A stretch of 64,000 bases of DNA from Diploptera punctata. Taxonomy: Eukaryota; Arthropoda; Insecta; Blattodea; Blaberidae. A program made the translations under genes and the position numbers. The DNA lies in assembly GCA_030220185.1 (NCBI GenBank), contig JASPKZ010009848.1, positions 1 through 64,000 on the forward strand, given 5' to 3'. The notes beneath the pieces were generated by a model. It made no database searches and had not been told where the DNA came from. It saw nothing but the letters and a program-made list of their open reading frames with translations. Below, in pieces: positions 1-11,620 of this stretch. Positions within the stretch are counted from its first letter, which is position 1, and the number at the start of each line of letters is the position of its first letter.

Positions 1-299
1 ATAACTGGGAGTAATTTTCAGTTTCATAATTTTTGAGAGGATTTGCGACCGACGAGAGTCCCTATAATGCATAATAGTAATTGTGTATAACGTCTACCGA
101 ATTTAATGTGATAATAATTCTTAATAATGACTAACGATTATACATCATCTTTGGTTAATCACTCTAACCGTAGCGTATATTATTTTCGGATTGAAATTCC
201 CACTATTCGGTATTAATTCGTCCGTTTTTTGCTATTTTTCAATTACGTATAAGTCATTTTCGCTACAATCGCCAAATTTTCTTTTATGGACCAAATATG

Positions 300-588
300 T
301 AATAATAATAGTTAAGTCTCGTAGACTGCGATGGATAGGACATGTGGCACGAATGGGGAATGAAAGACGTGCATGGAAGATTCTTGTAGGAAAAACAGAG
401 GGAAAACGTCCAGTTGGTAGACCAAGGACGATGTGGGATAAAAACATTAACTATGATTTGAGGAAAGTAGATTATGCAGAGAATGATTGGAAAACATTAG
501 CTCAGGATAGGGATGTATGGAGAGCTTATATCCGCGCGCCCATGAACCTATGGGTTCGATTAGTGCCCGTGAGTTTACTTAGGTAACC
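300..588 (+). mobile_element. RTE-like LINE, 3' terminal fragment
   Basis: This encodes the extreme C-terminus and 3' end of the RTE-like retrotransposon seen almost intact at 30.6-33.9 kb. The frame reads the LRWIGHVARMGNERRAW motif, then the RPVGRPR basic stretch, then DVWRAY, and ends a few bases past the stop. No reverse transcriptase core is present, so it is a dead, 5'-truncated copy, as expected from target-primed reverse transcription. An upstream start codon makes the frame look like a longer gene, but the first 40 residues have no match to the family. Confidence 0.85.
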
Positions 589-599
589 CGGGAATTAAA

Positions 600-1935
600 T
601 ATTTCACAAAATTTAATTTCAAGCGGCTTCTGTCGTGATAGACCTAATCAAGAAAGCACGATTACTTTACGAGCAATATGATTTTCATATAGCCTAAGTA
701 TGGAACCTATTTCGTGAAAAGAGAAACACCGCTTCTAAACTATCCGTACAAAGGAAACTGTATCCTAGAATTATTGAAAAAAAAAAATATGTTTATTTTA
801 AGGAGAGATCAAACCGACGACGAATATTAGGCTCACCCAAAAAATACAAAAGATTTTATAACTTTTTCATTTGAAAATATTTTAATATATATATACCTTC
901 ATAATGTACCGCATTACATTACGAGATAGGCACAATATAAAAAAAGTAAAAATGTATTTGTATTTCTATCGGTAAGTAATTAATTGCACTTAATTTCTTT
1001 CGATGGGCCCCTTTTGTTTTCCAATCACTCTTTCCTTGTTTAACCGTCGTCTTCTGTCTTCCTCACCACACTGAAGATATATAATATTGTTTATTTTAAT
1101 ACAAATGGTTCACACACGTATCTACACTTGACGTCGCCGCGCCGCCACAGTATTTACACACAGCGACGTGAATCTTACCGCAGTCCGAATGCTCATCCAC
1201 TAGAAACCGGGATTGTTAAGGCAAAAAATGTTCATTAAAAAGGACAATAAGGCGTTTTTTTTTTTAAGATGTCGTAAAGAAGGAACCTAAGTAAAGAAAG
1301 AATTGCGTAACTGTAATTTGACTCTATTAACAAATAATTATACTTAATGACATTTAAGATTTCAATCTGCTTTGAAGGTTATATGGTTTTTGGCAATTTA
1401 GATTTTCTCTCCTCCTGTGATGATGCGTCAGCCGTGGTCGGCCGGCACCCTTTGTCATTCACAGACAATAAGGGGGTTCATCTCATCTCATTACCTCGAT
1501 CCGACCTTGAGTTGAAGGATAAGTTTAGAATTATTACATTTTCTTTCATAAAATAACAAACCGAAGCACGGAAAAGTAGTGAGTGGATATGGTTTTAAAG
1601 TAATAAAAGAACATAAAAATCTTATCTAAATTTGTATAAAAAATTACTATCAAAACTGGCAAATACAAAGATCGAGGTTGCTGAAACAAGGTGTGATGTG
1701 TGTTGTGATTACATGGAAAATGGAAAATAAATTGTTGACAATTTTTTCTTTCAAATGCCCCAGGTTTGTCTTTCAACATTTTCTGGTTTATCTCCTGGCG
1801 TGGAGTACTTGTAACCCACTTCTGAGGTTGGGGAGCCTGGAACACGGGGTTACGTTGCCTCGATGATATGATGAGTGATAATGATAATGGTGCGCCAGGA
1901 GAGTCCCTAATCCTAAACCTAACCTAAGATGAATA
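600..1935. other. no recognisable feature
   Basis: AT-rich intergenic sequence. Short frames occur on both strands but none shows a motif or codon pattern that I can support. A GC-richer patch at about 1125-1200 has no identifiable function. Confidence 0.5.
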
Positions 1936-1939
1936 TGAA

Positions 1940-2131
1940 TGATGATCATTGCGATGGCCATATGATTTCGGGGACCGTTTGGGCCTTAAAGTTTTCCCGA
2001 CATTTGTCTTACAGGTGAGGAAAAACCCCGATAAAACCTCACCCAAAAAAAAAAACTGTCACGACCGGGGATCGAACCCGGGCCCGCTGTGTGACAAGGC
2101 AGCACGCTACCCCGAGACCACAGCGGTGGAC
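1940..2131 (-). mobile_element. SINE-A (tRNA-headed SINE), partial
   Basis: On the minus strand it starts with a tRNA-like head whose B-box reads GGTTCGATCCC, followed by a conserved body that includes CACCTGTAAGACAAATGTC and GGTCCCCGAAATCATATGG. The same body occurs at 18059-18403 and 50217-50535, so this is a dispersed SINE family. The outer 3' part differs from those copies, so the left boundary is uncertain. The head is tRNA-derived, but the body rules out a tRNA gene. Confidence 0.85.
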
Positions 2132-2344
2132 ATTGTTAACAATTAAAAAAGTTACAACTTATATAGATTATCTCCTTTTGCTGTTAAGGTAATATAAAAA
2201 CGGTATTCCAATTAAAATCCGGTCTCTACCGACTTAATTATTATTATTATTTCCGATATGAAAATTAGTTGCGATAACGAAATGAAACCCGTAACACACC
2301 TTTTCAACTTAAAACGCACTTAAAAAGTCACCAATACTCGATCA

Positions 2345-2379
2345 AGGAAACATCTGGAAAAAAAAAAAAAAAAAAAAAA
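2345..2379. repeat. A-rich homopolymer run
   Basis: A run of about 22 A residues at 2357-2380, not clearly attached to a recognisable retroelement. Confidence 0.6.
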
Positions 2380-2509
2380 CACCGTGTTAATCGATATTAT
2401 TTTATCATAAGAAAAAATATATATAGCCTACTAGCACAAATGACTAAATGTATGTTACAACTGGCTACAGGTTACGAACTACTGCAAATCGTCAGTTATT
2501 TTCTTGGAC

Positions 2510-3214
2510 TAATTAACTCGTATCCCCAAATGGGGATGTCAATGACCAATCACGTTTCAATGAATTTTGTTTTACAACACAATGACAATCGTGTTTATCA
2601 CCCTTTCTGTTATCGAATTCTCTTTACCATCATACCTACTGTTTGGTACATAAGACAAAGCTCCTCTTGTTTTAGGAATTCTTAACAGGTTAAAGCATTA
2701 TTTTGCAGTGACTGAGTCTCCCAACAAATACGTCGAATATAAACAGATAATGAACAGATTCCTTCGAACTACACATTTGATAATTGTGTGTTCAATAATT
2801 GTGTTTTAAATTGTGTTTTAAATTGTGATTTTACGGGTTGTTTTCTAAAAAAATAGCCTATAACTGTTGGTTATATATACAGTTTGATGTTTCATCTTTC
2901 TCACTCAGGGTGCATTCTTACAATATTGCCATCCTATTTGAAGTTTCCTACGACAGATGACAATAAAATAAAATTATATGCTAAAGTTGCACTGGATAAG
3001 ATAAAGATGAAACAAACTACACATTTCTGATTTGTTTTCAAACATCACCGTTTACATTAATTAAATACATATTTTAAAATAACTATATTTAAAGAATGGT
3101 TGTTTAGTAAACAGCTGAATTTTATTCGTTAAATAATCCTAACAAATACCAATTTGAATTTATTTGAATTTATTCATGATTTGGAAATCACTCGTGACAT
3201 TACTTATGAGAATA
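2510..3214. repeat. unclassified dispersed repeat, copy 1
   Basis: Several blocks here match 17555-18040 in the same order: TCAATGAATTTT, TTATTTTGCAGTGACTGA, AACAGCT[G/T]AATTTTATTCGTTAAATA and GGAAATCA[C/T]TCGTG[A/G]CATTACTTATGA. It carries no coding motif. The repeat resumes after the MITE at 3217-3535, which is inserted in it. Confidence 0.7.
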
Positions 3215-3216
3215 TA

Positions 3217-3535
3217 CAGAGTAACAGGATCTCACCGACAAAATTAAAGGGGTGATAGGCCATGCAGAGAGGATTTGAATACAAACAATTGTACATGTAT
3301 AATTTTATTGACGTCGTCAAAACACTTATTCTTTGAACAATTATTGTAAAAAACATGCATTTTTCAATAAAATGATACTTGTAAAATTGTTTGCATTCTA
3401 TTCCTTACGAGTGAACACCTTCATGTGCGCATAACTCAAAGACGTGTTTACGACTATATGTTCCTTAACAAAAAATGAACCTCTGCATGGCCTATCATCC
3501 ATATCATTTTGTCGGTGATGTCCTGTTACACCCTG
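3217..3535. mobile_element. TA-flanked MITE with about 55-bp terminal inverted repeats
   Basis: The left end CAGAGTAACAGGATCTCACC mirrors the right end, which in reverse complement reads CAGGGTGTAACAGGACATCACC. The match continues through ACCGACAAAAT and GATAGGCCATGCAGAG. TA flanks both sides (3215-3216 and 3536-3537). A TA target and CAGGGTG-type ends fit a Tc1/mariner-derived MITE. No transposase is present. It sits inside the dispersed repeat that begins at 2510. Confidence 0.85.
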
Positions 3536-3539
3536 TATA

Positions 3540-3958
3540 GATAAAAATACCTTTAGGGGAAGTTATTGTGAAGTAATGAGTATCGCATAAAGTAAACAAA
3601 AAACATAAGTTTGATTATAATAATATTAATACGCAGGATATACTTAGTGATGATAATTGTTGCCAGTATTTACAATCAAAACCCAATCACCAAAAAAATA
3701 AATAAATAAAGTCGTTGACGTGTTTCAATAGCTAAGCTATCATTATCAAGACTGAATAAAAGCAAAATTAAAATATTGTATAAGAACAAAACAATTACTA
3801 TTCCACGTTACGTCACATCACGTGACAATTATGTAAACAATAAGTAATGACTAGAACTATTCCGAGCTAAGTAAACAAAGTAAATGTATGACTGAATATT
3901 CACTGGTCGAAAATTTTTTCTAAGTTTCAATCATACGTCATGCAAAAAAAGAGATGAA
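3540..3958. other. AT-rich stretch, nothing recognised
   Basis: No motif-bearing frame, tRNA or inverted repeat was seen. Confidence 0.5.
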
Positions 3959-3959
3959 C

Positions 3960-4311
3960 AGGACAGGTTGAATGGCCGAAAGAAAAATAAAAATAGTGAG
4001 CTACATGTATAGGAAGCCATATGTAATAAGAACAGTTAAGTATCGTAGACTGCGATGGGCAGGAAATGTGGTACGTTATGGGGGATGAAAAGGAGCATGG
4101 ATGGAAGCTTCTTTAAGGAAAAATACGAGTGTGAAAAAAGTTCCAGTTGATAGATCAAGAATGAGGTGGGATAATAACATTATCCATTATTTGAGGGAAG
4201 TAGATTATACAGGAAATAATTTGAAAACAGTTCAAGATAGGGATGTATGGAGAGCTTATGTTCGCGAGGTCATTAAACTTCGGGTTCCATAGAGCCAGTG
4301 AATTAGTTAGG
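3960..4311 (+). mobile_element. RTE-like LINE, 3' terminal fragment
   Basis: Diverged copy of the C-terminal tail of the family at 30.6-33.9 kb. It contains the segment before the RxRWxG motif, a damaged GHV region, and the DVWRAYVRE stretch. The frame is shifted near 4100. It ends at the same point as the other tails and abuts an oppositely oriented internal piece of the same family. Confidence 0.85.
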
Positions 4312-4505
4312 TATTTGAATTCAGCCACTTCTTCAAAATTACCTTAATTTGTCATTAACTGTCCATTTCGATTTCTACGTGTAACACATATTTAGTTTTA
4401 TTGATGTTTACTTCCAGTTCCAATTTCTTAGTGTTACTCAATAGAGTGTGTGTGTTGGACCTTTGTATATCCTGCGTTGTCACTCAATAATACAGCATGA
4501 AGTAA
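4312..4505 (-). mobile_element. RTE-like LINE, inverted internal fragment
   Basis: This reads like 31222-31420 on the same strand, so it encodes on the minus strand the region just after the YADD motif of reverse transcriptase. It begins exactly where the plus-strand tail ends, with AGGTATTTGAATTCAGCCAC. The piece is internal to the element, so it has neither a normal 5' nor 3' end. Confidence 0.75.
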
Positions 4506-4984
4506 ATATTTTATCGAATCTTTAATGATAAGACTGGAGTACAAACTATTTTTATTCTACAATATGAACCTTTTCAGTGCTTTAAGTGCAATAAAAACTA
4601 CTTATTTGAGGGAGACATGTTCCGCAAGAATGCCGCGAATACACAAACCGTGAATATGGAATGGAAATTTGTATGGTTAGTAGGGGGATTACTTTCTCCA
4701 AGGTTACAGAATAAAATAAAAAAATTATAAAAATAATTAATGAGAAATTTTGAACAATTTGTATTAATTATTACTGTCGAGCTTAGGCAAGGGCTTAAAG
4801 AACTTTGAAAATGTGTTTCCTGTTTTGCAGCTTTTAAAAGATCTTCCAATTCAGATTGATATTCAGCTGTGAATTCAGCAATAGAATTCCTTATTTTGTC
4901 TTCGGATTACTTGATGAATCGTACAGTTGACTCATTAACATTGAAACAGCGTGATATTGACGTAAAGGACAACCTTTCTATTTG
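4506..4984. other. nothing recognised
   Basis: AT-rich sequence with short frames only. No repeat match within the window was noticed. Confidence 0.45.
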
Positions 4985-5560
4985 ACACGCTTTATATTAG
5001 CTTGACCTGTATCTATCTACCTATCTATGTAACGGAATCTTTCAACGCGATTTTCACCCACTTAAAAACATTGGATTGACTTGAAACTTTGTGTACTTAT
5101 AGAGGACTCGTGACCAAACAATAATTTCAGTTTATTTTCTAAAATCCTGGCCATAATCCTCAGAAACCTCAAAAAAAGTATTTTTGTATCAATGTGTAAC
5201 GGAATCTCTTTCAACGCATTTTCATCATTTCATTTCACCACACTTAGAAACATGCAAGATCGACTTGAAACTTTGTTATACTTGTTAGGAGGACCCGTGA
5301 CAATACAATAATTTCACATTTATTTTCTAAAATCCTGGCCATTCATCATCAGAAAATCAAAAAAAGTGGTTTTGTATCAAATTGTAACGGAATCTTTCAA
5401 CGCGATTTTCACCCACTTAGAACCACATTGGATCGACTTGAAACTTTGTATACGTGTAGAGGAACCGTGACCAATACAATAAAATTTCATATTTTGTTTC
5501 TAAAATCCTGGCCAGAATCATCCAAAATAAAAAAACTGAAAACTGGTATAATGGGTTGCG
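4985..5560. repeat. composite repeat copy 1: minisatellite part
   Basis: After ACACGCTTTATATTAGCTTG and a short CTAT run, three tandem units start near 5029, 5195 and 5383. Each carries TGTAACGGAATCT, TTTTCACCCACTTA, GACTTGAAACTTTGT, CAATAATTTCA and AAAATCCTGGCCA. Units are about 166-188 bp and imperfect. The same array precedes the second composite copy at 37.7 kb, so it belongs to the element and is not a local satellite. Confidence 0.9.
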
Positions 5561-5587
5561 GACTTGTCGAGTTTATAGTCAATCATT

Positions 5588-5688
5588 CGGTAAGAGCTGA
5601 GTTGGTTTATAGAGCGGTGGACTCTTAGTGGTATTATAATTTCAGGTAATCGATAGGTCGCTGGTTTCAAATTTCCGGGTGGGAGGTG
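5588..5688 (+). pseudogene. tRNA-Tyr-like module with intron-like insert, degraded
   Basis: The D-arm region (GAGCTGAGTTGG..TAGAGCG) and the TYC region (TAGGTCGCTGGTTTCAAATT) surround an anticodon arm split by roughly 20 extra bases. The order resembles insect tRNA-Tyr genes, which have an intron just 3' of the anticodon. Small insertions in the D-loop and TYC-loop make it non-functional. The better preserved counterpart is at 38464-38549. It is part of the composite repeat. Confidence 0.6.
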
Positions 5689-5943
5689 TTTTTTATAGCA
5701 GAGTATTACTTTTAGCTCATACTACAATAGTATCGAATTTAAAGATATTTACATTTTTATCTTATTCTGTAAAATATTAAAACTAAAAAATAAAAAATAA
5801 ATAATAGTTTTAAAAAACTAAAAGAACACGCTTTATTAGAAAACTAAAAAATGAAAAATAATTTTGATTTCCAACACGCTTGGGATAAAATAAAGTGGTC
5901 AACAAAAAAATAATCCCCAACACATAAAGAATAAAATTAGAGT

Positions 5944-6294
5944 TGTACCGATATTAGGCCTAGGCATTGTTTCCTAGTATCTAATAATAAAAAGGTATCC
6001 TAATCAAATATAACATAGGCCAAAATATTAAAAAGTAGTCAAACTGTGTTAACTCCACGGCAGCCTCCAGTGATTTTCATATTCACGTATCACGTTATCT
6101 CTCCCTTGCGTTATTCCCTGAGATAAGTTTTCCTTGATTGCTCAAACCGAACCCACCGGGACTAGAACCGCTAGCAATGAATGAAATTCTCACATTCCGC
6201 GGCATTCATTACTAATAAATCCTTGTATTAAACCCAATCTTGTCTTGTGATAACCCATCCACAACTTTCATCTCAACCCCTAGATTCGGTCCCA
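5944..6294 (+). mobile_element. 5' LTR of LTR retrotransposon
   Basis: Starts TGTACCGATATTAGGCCTAG and ends GGTCCCA. It matches 10257-10580 over its whole length with many small indels, so the insertion is old. An AATAAA lies near 6213 in the 3' third. The 4-bp direct repeat GAGT flanks the pair (5940-5943 and 10581-10584). Confidence 0.9.
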
Positions 6295-6743
6295 AATGAC
6301 GCCTCAAGCGTGCGGGCGCGTATAAAGTAGAAAGTAGAGAGGAAATAACCCTGATAGAAAATTCGAACCGACTGAAAAAGTCCCACGGACGCAAAAAGAA
6401 ATCCATGGACGGAGAAAAAGATGACCAGGATGAAACGCAACGCCGAAGCAGGAGGTGAGCAACTGAGCAAACAACAACCCCGGCAGAAAGACAACAACAA
6501 AAAAGTGGTATTGCACCAGCAAATTATAAAGGTACTGTAAAAATATATATTTATGCCAGGACAGTGCTACGTACTAAATCAACATAATGAACACATTCAA
6601 AATTTCAAACATTCAAAATCGATTAAAATTTTGTTCATGCGGAGTGTAAATTAACATAAAGTGTAGCTTTTTTAAGGGTTGTTATATGCTATGAAAATAA
6701 AACGAGATTAACATTAGGTTTTATTAATAATTAATCTCAGAAA

Positions 6744-7212
6744 ATGGCGGAAAGTAATAATAATAATGTAGGCTCAACCTTAAGTAAAGTGATCCCACAA
6801 CGCCCTTGGGGTAGTAGGAGGTTAAGGCTCCCACTTTTTCTAGACAATCGGCACTTTATGTCAGCCGGGTTGTCAGCCCTGCGTGACGGCCGCCTTTACC
6901 CCCAGAACAAGCGTCTGGTACTCATTTCCGTTAGAGGCTGAGTCGACCCCAGGGCCATAGTGCCGCCAGAGGGTTTGGGTCATGCTAAAAATCCTGACCC
7001 CAACGGGACTTGAACCCTCGACCCTCCGGCTTGTAGCTCAGTGCCTTAACCACTACGCTACGGCGTGCCCCGGCTCAACCTTAAGCGTAGCAGATTTAAA
7101 TGCAATCATGAACGCGTTACAGGCAATGAATATGAGGGTCGAGCTCAAGAACGAACAGGAAAGCAAAAAGATATGTGATGTTATGCACGAGTCAGCAAAT
7201 CAGCAAAAGTAA
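6744..7212 (+). pseudogene. gag-like first frame of the LTR element, split by a SINE
   Basis: The frame opens with an ATG and an Asn-rich stretch (NNNNVGSTL) and is interrupted at 6785 by SINE-B. It continues in the same frame after the second target-site copy, from 7086 to the stop near 7210. That continuation is hydrophilic, with Glu/Lys-rich helices and no recognisable domain. Position just inside the 5' LTR suggests gag, but no zinc knuckle is visible. Decayed coding-like sequence continues to about 7600 in other frames. Confidence 0.6.
6785..7071 (-). mobile_element. SINE-B inserted in the LTR element, 14-bp target duplication
   Basis: On the minus strand the head has an A-box-like TAGCGTAGTGG and a B-box GGTTCAAGTCC, then the shared body (GGTCGACTCAGCCTCTAACGG and onward) ending at GGGATCACTTTA. 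The perfect direct repeat GGCTCAACCTTAAG flanks it at 6771-6784 and 7072-7085. Another copy with its own duplication is at 58409-58714. Confidence 0.93.
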
Positions 7213-8049
7213 GGGAGGCATTAAAAGAAGAATTCATTACAGTAGCAGAATAGCTTTTGAGGACGAAGTAAAATGTAACAATGAAATGATTTTAGAGCCA
7301 AAAGCATCGATTATATCACTTCTGAGAAATAAAAATATTTGTGGAAACCTATAAAAGAGAAACTAGTACAAGAAATAAGTAATGAAATCAATAAATCAGA
7401 AACAGTGGTAGAATTCGACAAAAATTCCAAATGTAGAAATTCATGAGTCTAATAATAATTAATGACAAATCAGGAGGGCTTATAATGAAGTTATTGATTT
7501 TGTAAACGTAGATGTATTTGATTTAAAAAGTGAGACAGAAGAGGGAAAAGAGGAAATACCTGAAAACACACAAATAATTGAAACCCATACACACCAGCAC
7601 GATAACTAACATTGTCGTGAAAAAGTCGTAAAGACGACGAAAATGACGTGTACTCGCCTCGGGGTTACTGAAAAAATCCGACAGAGAATAACGATCAAAA
7701 GTAGGGAAAACGACCTAAGTTATATTGAGGGTTCCCCAACCAGGTATTTCTTTGTTCGAGCGCCAGTACAGTGAAAAAAACAGCTGACAACATTGCGGAC
7801 ACAGCAGCCGTATATGCGAAAACAAATTGGTCACTGATGAATCAATGATTGAGTTCAATGCGATATTTAATTCGCAAATGTGGTAAATTCATTACCATCC
7901 GTGGTCCGGTTCTTTACGTTACATGATCGAAAATTTGGAGAAAATCAGTGCAACGTTGGTCGCCACAAAAATCTCATGATAGAAGCGCGAAACAACAGAA
8001 ATAATTTCGACAAACGACTCGCATAAATAAATGAGTATAATGACGAATA

Positions 8050-10256
8050 TTATTATAAAGCAGAGTATGGACCCAATAAAAGATACATAAAAGTACGTTC
8101 ATATTAAACCAGTTATCGGAATTCGAAACCCAGATATCAGTAAATATCAGATTACTTATTACATTGTATTAATTAGAACAATAATGAACTTTAAATATTT
8201 ATATTAATAAATGATAAGCGTATTTGTTATAGGGTGATCTATTATTAATGCCCGTAATAAAAAAAAAAAAATCCCGTATTGTTAACGCTCAATCGAGCAA
8301 GAAGGGGGCAAGATCATATTAGTATTGAAATAGAAGGACACCTAGTTAAAATCATATTAATGAATTAATTATATTATTGAGTTCCGTATAAATAATTATA
8401 TCAATTAGCATTAGATGATGAACATGAGTGCAACAATGCACGATGTAGTTATAAATAATGTAGAGATCTGAAATTCACATTTGAACTGGGTGAGATAGTG
8501 GAAAGACTTTATTAATAATATATGGATCTGTACTAAAGAAACCTAATAATAATAATTAAAATGCTAAAAACAATAAACTCAATCAACTGAAAGAGAGAGA
8601 AAACATTTTAAGTATAATAATAATGATAAATATGGATAGGCCATAATCCGCCCACAATAAATAAAAGTTCATTAAACGAATGTCGCTGATAAATTGCGAT
8701 ATAAATGATTATCCTTAACAAAATAAATATATTAACTAATATTGAGATGATATTGGCATAATAAGTTAATAAATGAGATGTTGGAACTAAACGCATCTAA
8801 TAAAGAGGTCGATCGACGCAATAATTGAAGACGCATAAGCGCGTGAAATTAAATGAAATGATAATATTATACAGAGTGTATTTTTTTATAGCCAGTTGAG
8901 GCATGCTTTATGTGTTTTGTATAACACGATTATGATATGATAATATTTATGGACGCAGATGATCCGGTATTATCTTTTGTATTGTATTTTCTTCGAAGAA
9001 TAGGCCTACTCGATATGAAGTAACATTATAATGTACGACGTTTATTTCTGATAATTGAAGAACCATTGTTGCGGAATGATATACGCAAAGGTGGTAAAAT
9101 TTGTTAATTTATCCTGTATCCAAGTAAGTGATTTTTACGCACGTATAAATTACGTTGCCGACCTATAAATATGTACTAGAACCGATTACAAATTAAATGA
9201 GCTAAGATGCCGATTATTGTCTAAACAAAACAACTCATTATTAGTAAAAAAAAATCATCCAATCGATAATGAAATTAGGATCTTAAACAATATGAATACT
9301 CCAAAGGACGGAACGCCTATAAACCTTTATAATACTTAAAATATGAGACTTATAAATAATTATTTTTGATTGATTTGAACATTTAATTCTTTACGAATGA
9401 GACCTTAATTTGAATATTTTATTTCTTTTTACACAATTTACATAATTCTCTCTATGATTTAATAAATAATAAAATATCCGTATAAATAAATAATTTATAC
9501 AATACGTAGTTTGAATAAAATTGTCAGTAGGGAACAATATAATTTTATTACGAAAATGAACTAACCACAGATCCATATTATCAGATTTACTGAATTAAAT
9601 TTTCTTTATTTATTGAAATTAGAATATGATTATCGCCGAAGGAAGAAATTGAGATTTAATTATAGCTGGTTTATAGCACAAAAAAAAAGATTCACACTGT
9701 ACATAATAGTTTATTTTTGTTTTGTTTTTAAACATACAGAATAGCGTGTGAATAGTGAAAGTGTTTCAAAATAATCAATAATTACCAGTGCATTATTCGA
9801 CGCAATAATCAATTTGAAGCGAGTGATCGGTGATATTGACACTCATAACATCAAGATAATTGTCACGAACACTGTGAATAGACACTTCTAAAAAAAAGGT
9901 TACAATTTTAATAGTATGTCGAATCACAAGCAATGCTGCTAATTTATAAGTATTATGTTTGTATCAACAATTCTTGTGTGTGTATGATTTTATTTACAGA
10001 TGAAAGGGCAATATTTGAAAACAATATTACAATTAACCCATACAGGTAGCCCAGTTAGACTATTTACATCAGGTAAAGATTTACTGGGACCATTATTACA
10101 AGTTTGTATTCACAGTTACTTTCAGTCTTTACTTTAATTAAGATTTTCGAGTCCAGACTCCCCTAACCAATTTATTAAAATTCAATCGAGAAGTATTATT
10201 CTTCTTCGATAGAAAACTCGCTTATCAAGTTTTTCCATCTCAATCATAAGGGCATA
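8050..10256. other. AT-rich interior of the LTR element, no genes seen
   Basis: No motif-bearing frame on either strand. Short frames at 8608-8796 and 9391-9576 on the minus strand look like chance frames in AT-rich DNA. Confidence 0.55.
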
Positions 10257-10580
10257 TGTACCGATATTAGGCCTAGGCATTGTTTCCTAGTATCTAATAA
10301 TAAAAAGGTATCCTAATCAAATATAACATAGGCCAAAATATAAAAAGTAGTCAACTGTGTTAACTCCACGGCAGCCTCCAGTGATTTCATATTAACGTAT
10401 CACGTTAATCTCCCTTGCGTTATTCCCTGAGAAGTTTTCCTTGATCGCTCACCGAACCCAACCTGACTAGACCGCGAGCATGAAATTCTCACATTCCGAG
10501 GATTCCTTATAATAAATCCTTGTATTAAACCCACATCTTGTGATAACCCATCACACTTGCATCCAACCGATTCTGTCCCA
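10257..10580 (+). mobile_element. 3' LTR of LTR retrotransposon
   Basis: Counterpart of 5944-6294, with the same TGTACCGATATTAGG start and a GTCCCA end. It is about 27 bp shorter through small deletions. It is followed directly by GAGT, the second target-site copy. Confidence 0.9.
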
Positions 10581-10910
10581 GAGTTATCAACAAAAATAAA
10601 ATAATTTTACCATCAAAAGCGTGGGGGCTTTTTACAATTTTTACATTTTCTTCTTAGAGACCTTACTTTTACCAGTATCTGTTTGTTATGAAGTATATTA
10701 ATTGATATAGAGAACCCTACGCTTTTGATGGTAAAATTATTTTATTTTTGTTGATAACTAATTTTATTCTATATGTGTTGGAGATAATTTTTTTGTTGAC
10801 CACTTTATTTTATCCCAAGCATATTGGAAATTAAAATTATTTTTCATTTTTTAGTTTTCTAACAAAGCGTGTTCTTTTAGTTTTTTAAAACTATTATTTA
10901 TTTATTTATT

Positions 10911-11620
10911 TTAAGCGGCAACACTACGTTTTTCTGCTTCAGAAGAAATTTTCTTTTCTTTTACTCAACATTATAAATTGGCAGCAACACAGCAGAGACG
11001 TGTTATTCAATTAAATTTTTTGCAACGAATGACAAGTTGAAAGAATAAAAGCCGACCGTCGCGAGGGCAGAATTTATCAACGGACATAGCTGCACGTGAA
11101 ATGCGATGACGGTGGCTTTTAACAACGAACTTTAGGCTTAATGACAATAGGGTTTGTTTTACTTTGTTATTAATTTGTTCATTTGGTTTAATCGCCATTT
11201 GTAAAAACCGCCTTGGCACGTGCCTGCAATAAAAAAAGTTGCCGATGCGTTAATAAAGGATCCTAATCCTTCTAATATACCGACTGGATCTCCGAATAAA
11301 GACATTGTTAGCCGCGAATACAGGAACTGTGTCGCAAATTTTTAACCCGCGAATAATGAAACCGCGAATAAGGAACTTTTATTGTACGTATAAAAAGACT
11401 GGCAAATGAAACAATACAGTAAATGTAGGCGTAACCTAATAACAATACGGGTAAAACTTTCGCAACATAAATAAACCATAAATTTGATTAACAAATATAC
11501 AAGTAAACAAACAAGGTAATCAATAGAAAGTATATAAACAAACAAGTTTGTTTCATGGCAATTCATTTCTTTGAAAGGCTAAATAGAAATAAATATTTCA
11601 CATTACAAAATTATTTTTAA
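10911..11620. other. unassigned sequence
   Basis: No supported gene. At 11320-11370 repeated CGCGAATA words resemble the ends of pogo/Tigger transposons, but no matching opposite end was found. Confidence 0.4.

Larger units (their letters stand above)
5944..10580 (+). mobile_element. LTR retrotransposon, internally degenerate, GAGT target duplication
   Basis: Two LTRs enclose about 3.96 kb. TG...CA ends, a 4-bp GAGT duplication and a purine-containing tract before the right LTR (ATAAGGGCATA) all support a complete insertion into the foldback. The interior has a gag-like first frame beginning near 6744 but no protease, reverse transcriptase, RNase H or integrase motif that I can find. From about 8050 to 10250 there is only AT-rich, stop-filled sequence. 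It is either a non-autonomous element or a badly decayed one. A 4-bp duplication is compatible with a Gypsy-type element, but the family cannot be proved without pol. Confidence 0.85.
5796..10910. repeat. foldback palindrome, copy 1, split by an LTR element
   Basis: The left arm (5796-5943) and the sequence after 10584 rejoin as one foldback. The outer arms share TTTTAAAAAACTAAAAGAAC, TTTCCAACACGCTTGGGATAAA and their complements at 10820-10900. The inner arms are 10583-10627 and 10711-10758, containing TTTTACCATCAAAAGCGT. The loop is 10628-10710. An uninterrupted copy is at 38656-38999. Confidence 0.85.

Noticed and set aside
6212..6522. Overlapping minus-strand frames near the 5' LTR
   Set aside because: Antisense to the LTR and leader of the retrotransposon; no motif.
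11320..11370. pogo/Tigger inverted end
   Set aside because: CGCGAATA words are suggestive, but no second end, TA duplication or transposase was found.
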